Part shown: one piece after another, positions 63,199 to 64,000 of the stretch
Numbering within the stretch: position 1 is the first letter of the stretch
Layout: each line of letters begins with the position of its first letter
Origin: Acidimicrobiales bacterium
GTDB taxonomy: Bacteria > Actinomycetota > Acidimicrobiia > Acidimicrobiales > JAUJNH01
DNA: 64,000 bases
Reading direction: 5' to 3'
Assembly (NCBI GenBank): GCA_030448245.1
Contig: JAUJNH010000007.1
Coordinates: 150,995 to 214,994, forward strand
Position numbers and translations under genes: made by a program
Notes under the pieces: model-generated
What the model saw: only the letters and a program-made list of their open reading frames with translations
Databases searched by the model: none
What the model was told of the DNA's origin: nothing

Positions 63199-64000
63199 CT
63201 CGGAAGTCTCCCTCGCTCGCGGAACCCGCCGCTCACCCCGAGCCTTCTCGTGGTGAGCGCACCCTAACCACAGCGAACCCCGGCTGCAAGAACCGCGGGA
63301 ACCGCATCGTTCGCTCAACGAGCCCGTCTCGGCGGGGGGTTAGCGGCGCCTGCGGGGCGTCCTTGGGCACAGGGATGAGTCCCGCCGTGGAGCCCCACGT
63401 GGGCCGTCGACCACCACCTCTGCCCCCCCTTGGCCGGCGGGTCGTCGGCGGAGCAGACGAGGACCTGCCACGAGGGGATCAACAGCAGGCCGCGCTGCGC
63501 CATCTGGGCCGAGGCGGGGCCCACCGGGAAGCCGACCTGCCGGGCGGCGGCGGCGGCGGGCGTCGAGCTCGCGGACCTGCAACCGGCGAACGCAGGCGAA
63601 CGGGTACACGGCCGCCAGCGGGATCCGGCCACCGCCAGGTTGACCTTCGTCGAGGCATCCCATCGCCGCCAGGGGAACGCTTCGGCCCCGACGACCGGTC
63701 TCACCCGCACCCACCGGTGGTCGTAGCTGGGCGCCTGGGCACGGCTCGGCACCACAGCCGTGGTGGTGCGGCAGCGTCGATGAGCGCTCAACATGCTCGG
63801 AGGTGAGTGACCACAACGCGGCGGCCACGAGATCGGGGGCCAGAGACCGCTGCTGCTCGCTGTTACCGAGCGCCCCGGTGGTGCCGATCCCGGGCGTTGC
63901 CTCGCGTTCCAACTGGTGGAGCGGGGGCCTGTTCCTCCAAGGACTTCAGTCTGGAAGGCCGGGGGGTGTGACGGGTGGTTGTGCATGTGCTGACGGTGGC
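63199..64000. other. right end: possible gene remnant and dispersed repeat
   Basis: No complete gene is supported. On the minus strand, one frame around 63730-63620 looks coding (RWVRVRPVVGAEAFPWRRWD), and adjoining frames continue it, so a broken gene may lie at ~63340-63800. Copy 6 of the dispersed repeat is at 63862-63894. Confidence 0.35.
63862..63894 (+). repeat. dispersed GTTACC repeat, copy 6
   Basis: GTTACCGAGCGCCCCGGTGG then TGCCGATCCCGGG. About 27 of 32 positions match copy 5. A second CGTTGCCTCGCG word follows directly. Confidence 0.6.

Overview
The window is very GC-rich DNA (GTG starts are common) from an actinobacterium. The order tig-clpP-clpX-folC / ndk / mreBCD-mrdA-rodA / radical SAM pair / RNase E/G / rplU-rpmA-obg / proB / proA is typical of Actinomycetota. 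Membership of Acidimicrobiia or a relative is my inference only; no marker here proves it.

Layout. (1) 1-36 kb is dense core chromosome. From tig (35.7 kb) down to obg (16.9 kb) almost everything lies on the minus strand: protein quality control (tig, clpP, clpX), folate (folC), a secreted CAP protein, ndk, the rod-shape and cell-wall elongation operon (mreB, mreC, mreD, mrdA, rodA), a radical SAM pair, RNase E/G and ribosomal proteins L21/L27, then the GTPase obg. The usual obg-proB-proA block is broken twice. Between obg and proB sit a winged-helix protein, an inositol monophosphatase-like gene and an ArsR/SRPBCC/VOC set. Between proB and proA sits a membrane-stress-like module (5.6-12.1 kb): a TerB-like/AAA+ ATPase, a solute-binding-like protein, a solute-binding/VWA lipoprotein, a membrane coiled-coil protein and a PspA homologue, flanked by TerC and PGPGW proteins. 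A MoxR ATPase and a CoxE-like VWA protein follow proA. Several first genes of transcription units have a TANNNT box 6-7 nt before the start codon, which suggests leaderless transcripts.

(2) At 36.1 kb a tRNA-Pro(TGG) is followed by a tyrosine integrase, a RelE-like toxin/antitoxin pair, excisionase-like HTH proteins and a 1086-aa MobF/TrwC relaxase-helicase. This looks like the end of an integrative mobilizable element. (3) 42.6-55.6 kb is an accessory zone. It holds an IS110-family element, a VapBC-like pair, a second recombinase, two ISL3-family copies with matching inverted ends and perfect 8-bp target duplications (one splits a methyltransferase, the other a phosphotransferase), and many genes with broken frames. 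(4) 55.9-60.4 kb is an ECF sigma factor / membrane anti-sigma-like / ABC transporter operon. It is followed by small secreted proteins, a nucleotidyltransferase and remnants up to 64 kb.

Caution: many frames beyond 37 kb, and obg and the RNase E/G gene in the core, are broken by 1-nt indels, often in G/C runs, or by a short duplication. The two ISL3 copies also differ mainly by small indels although their target duplications are perfect. Many of the pseudogenes may therefore be sequencing or assembly errors. Frames were reconstructed by eye, so breakpoints are approximate.
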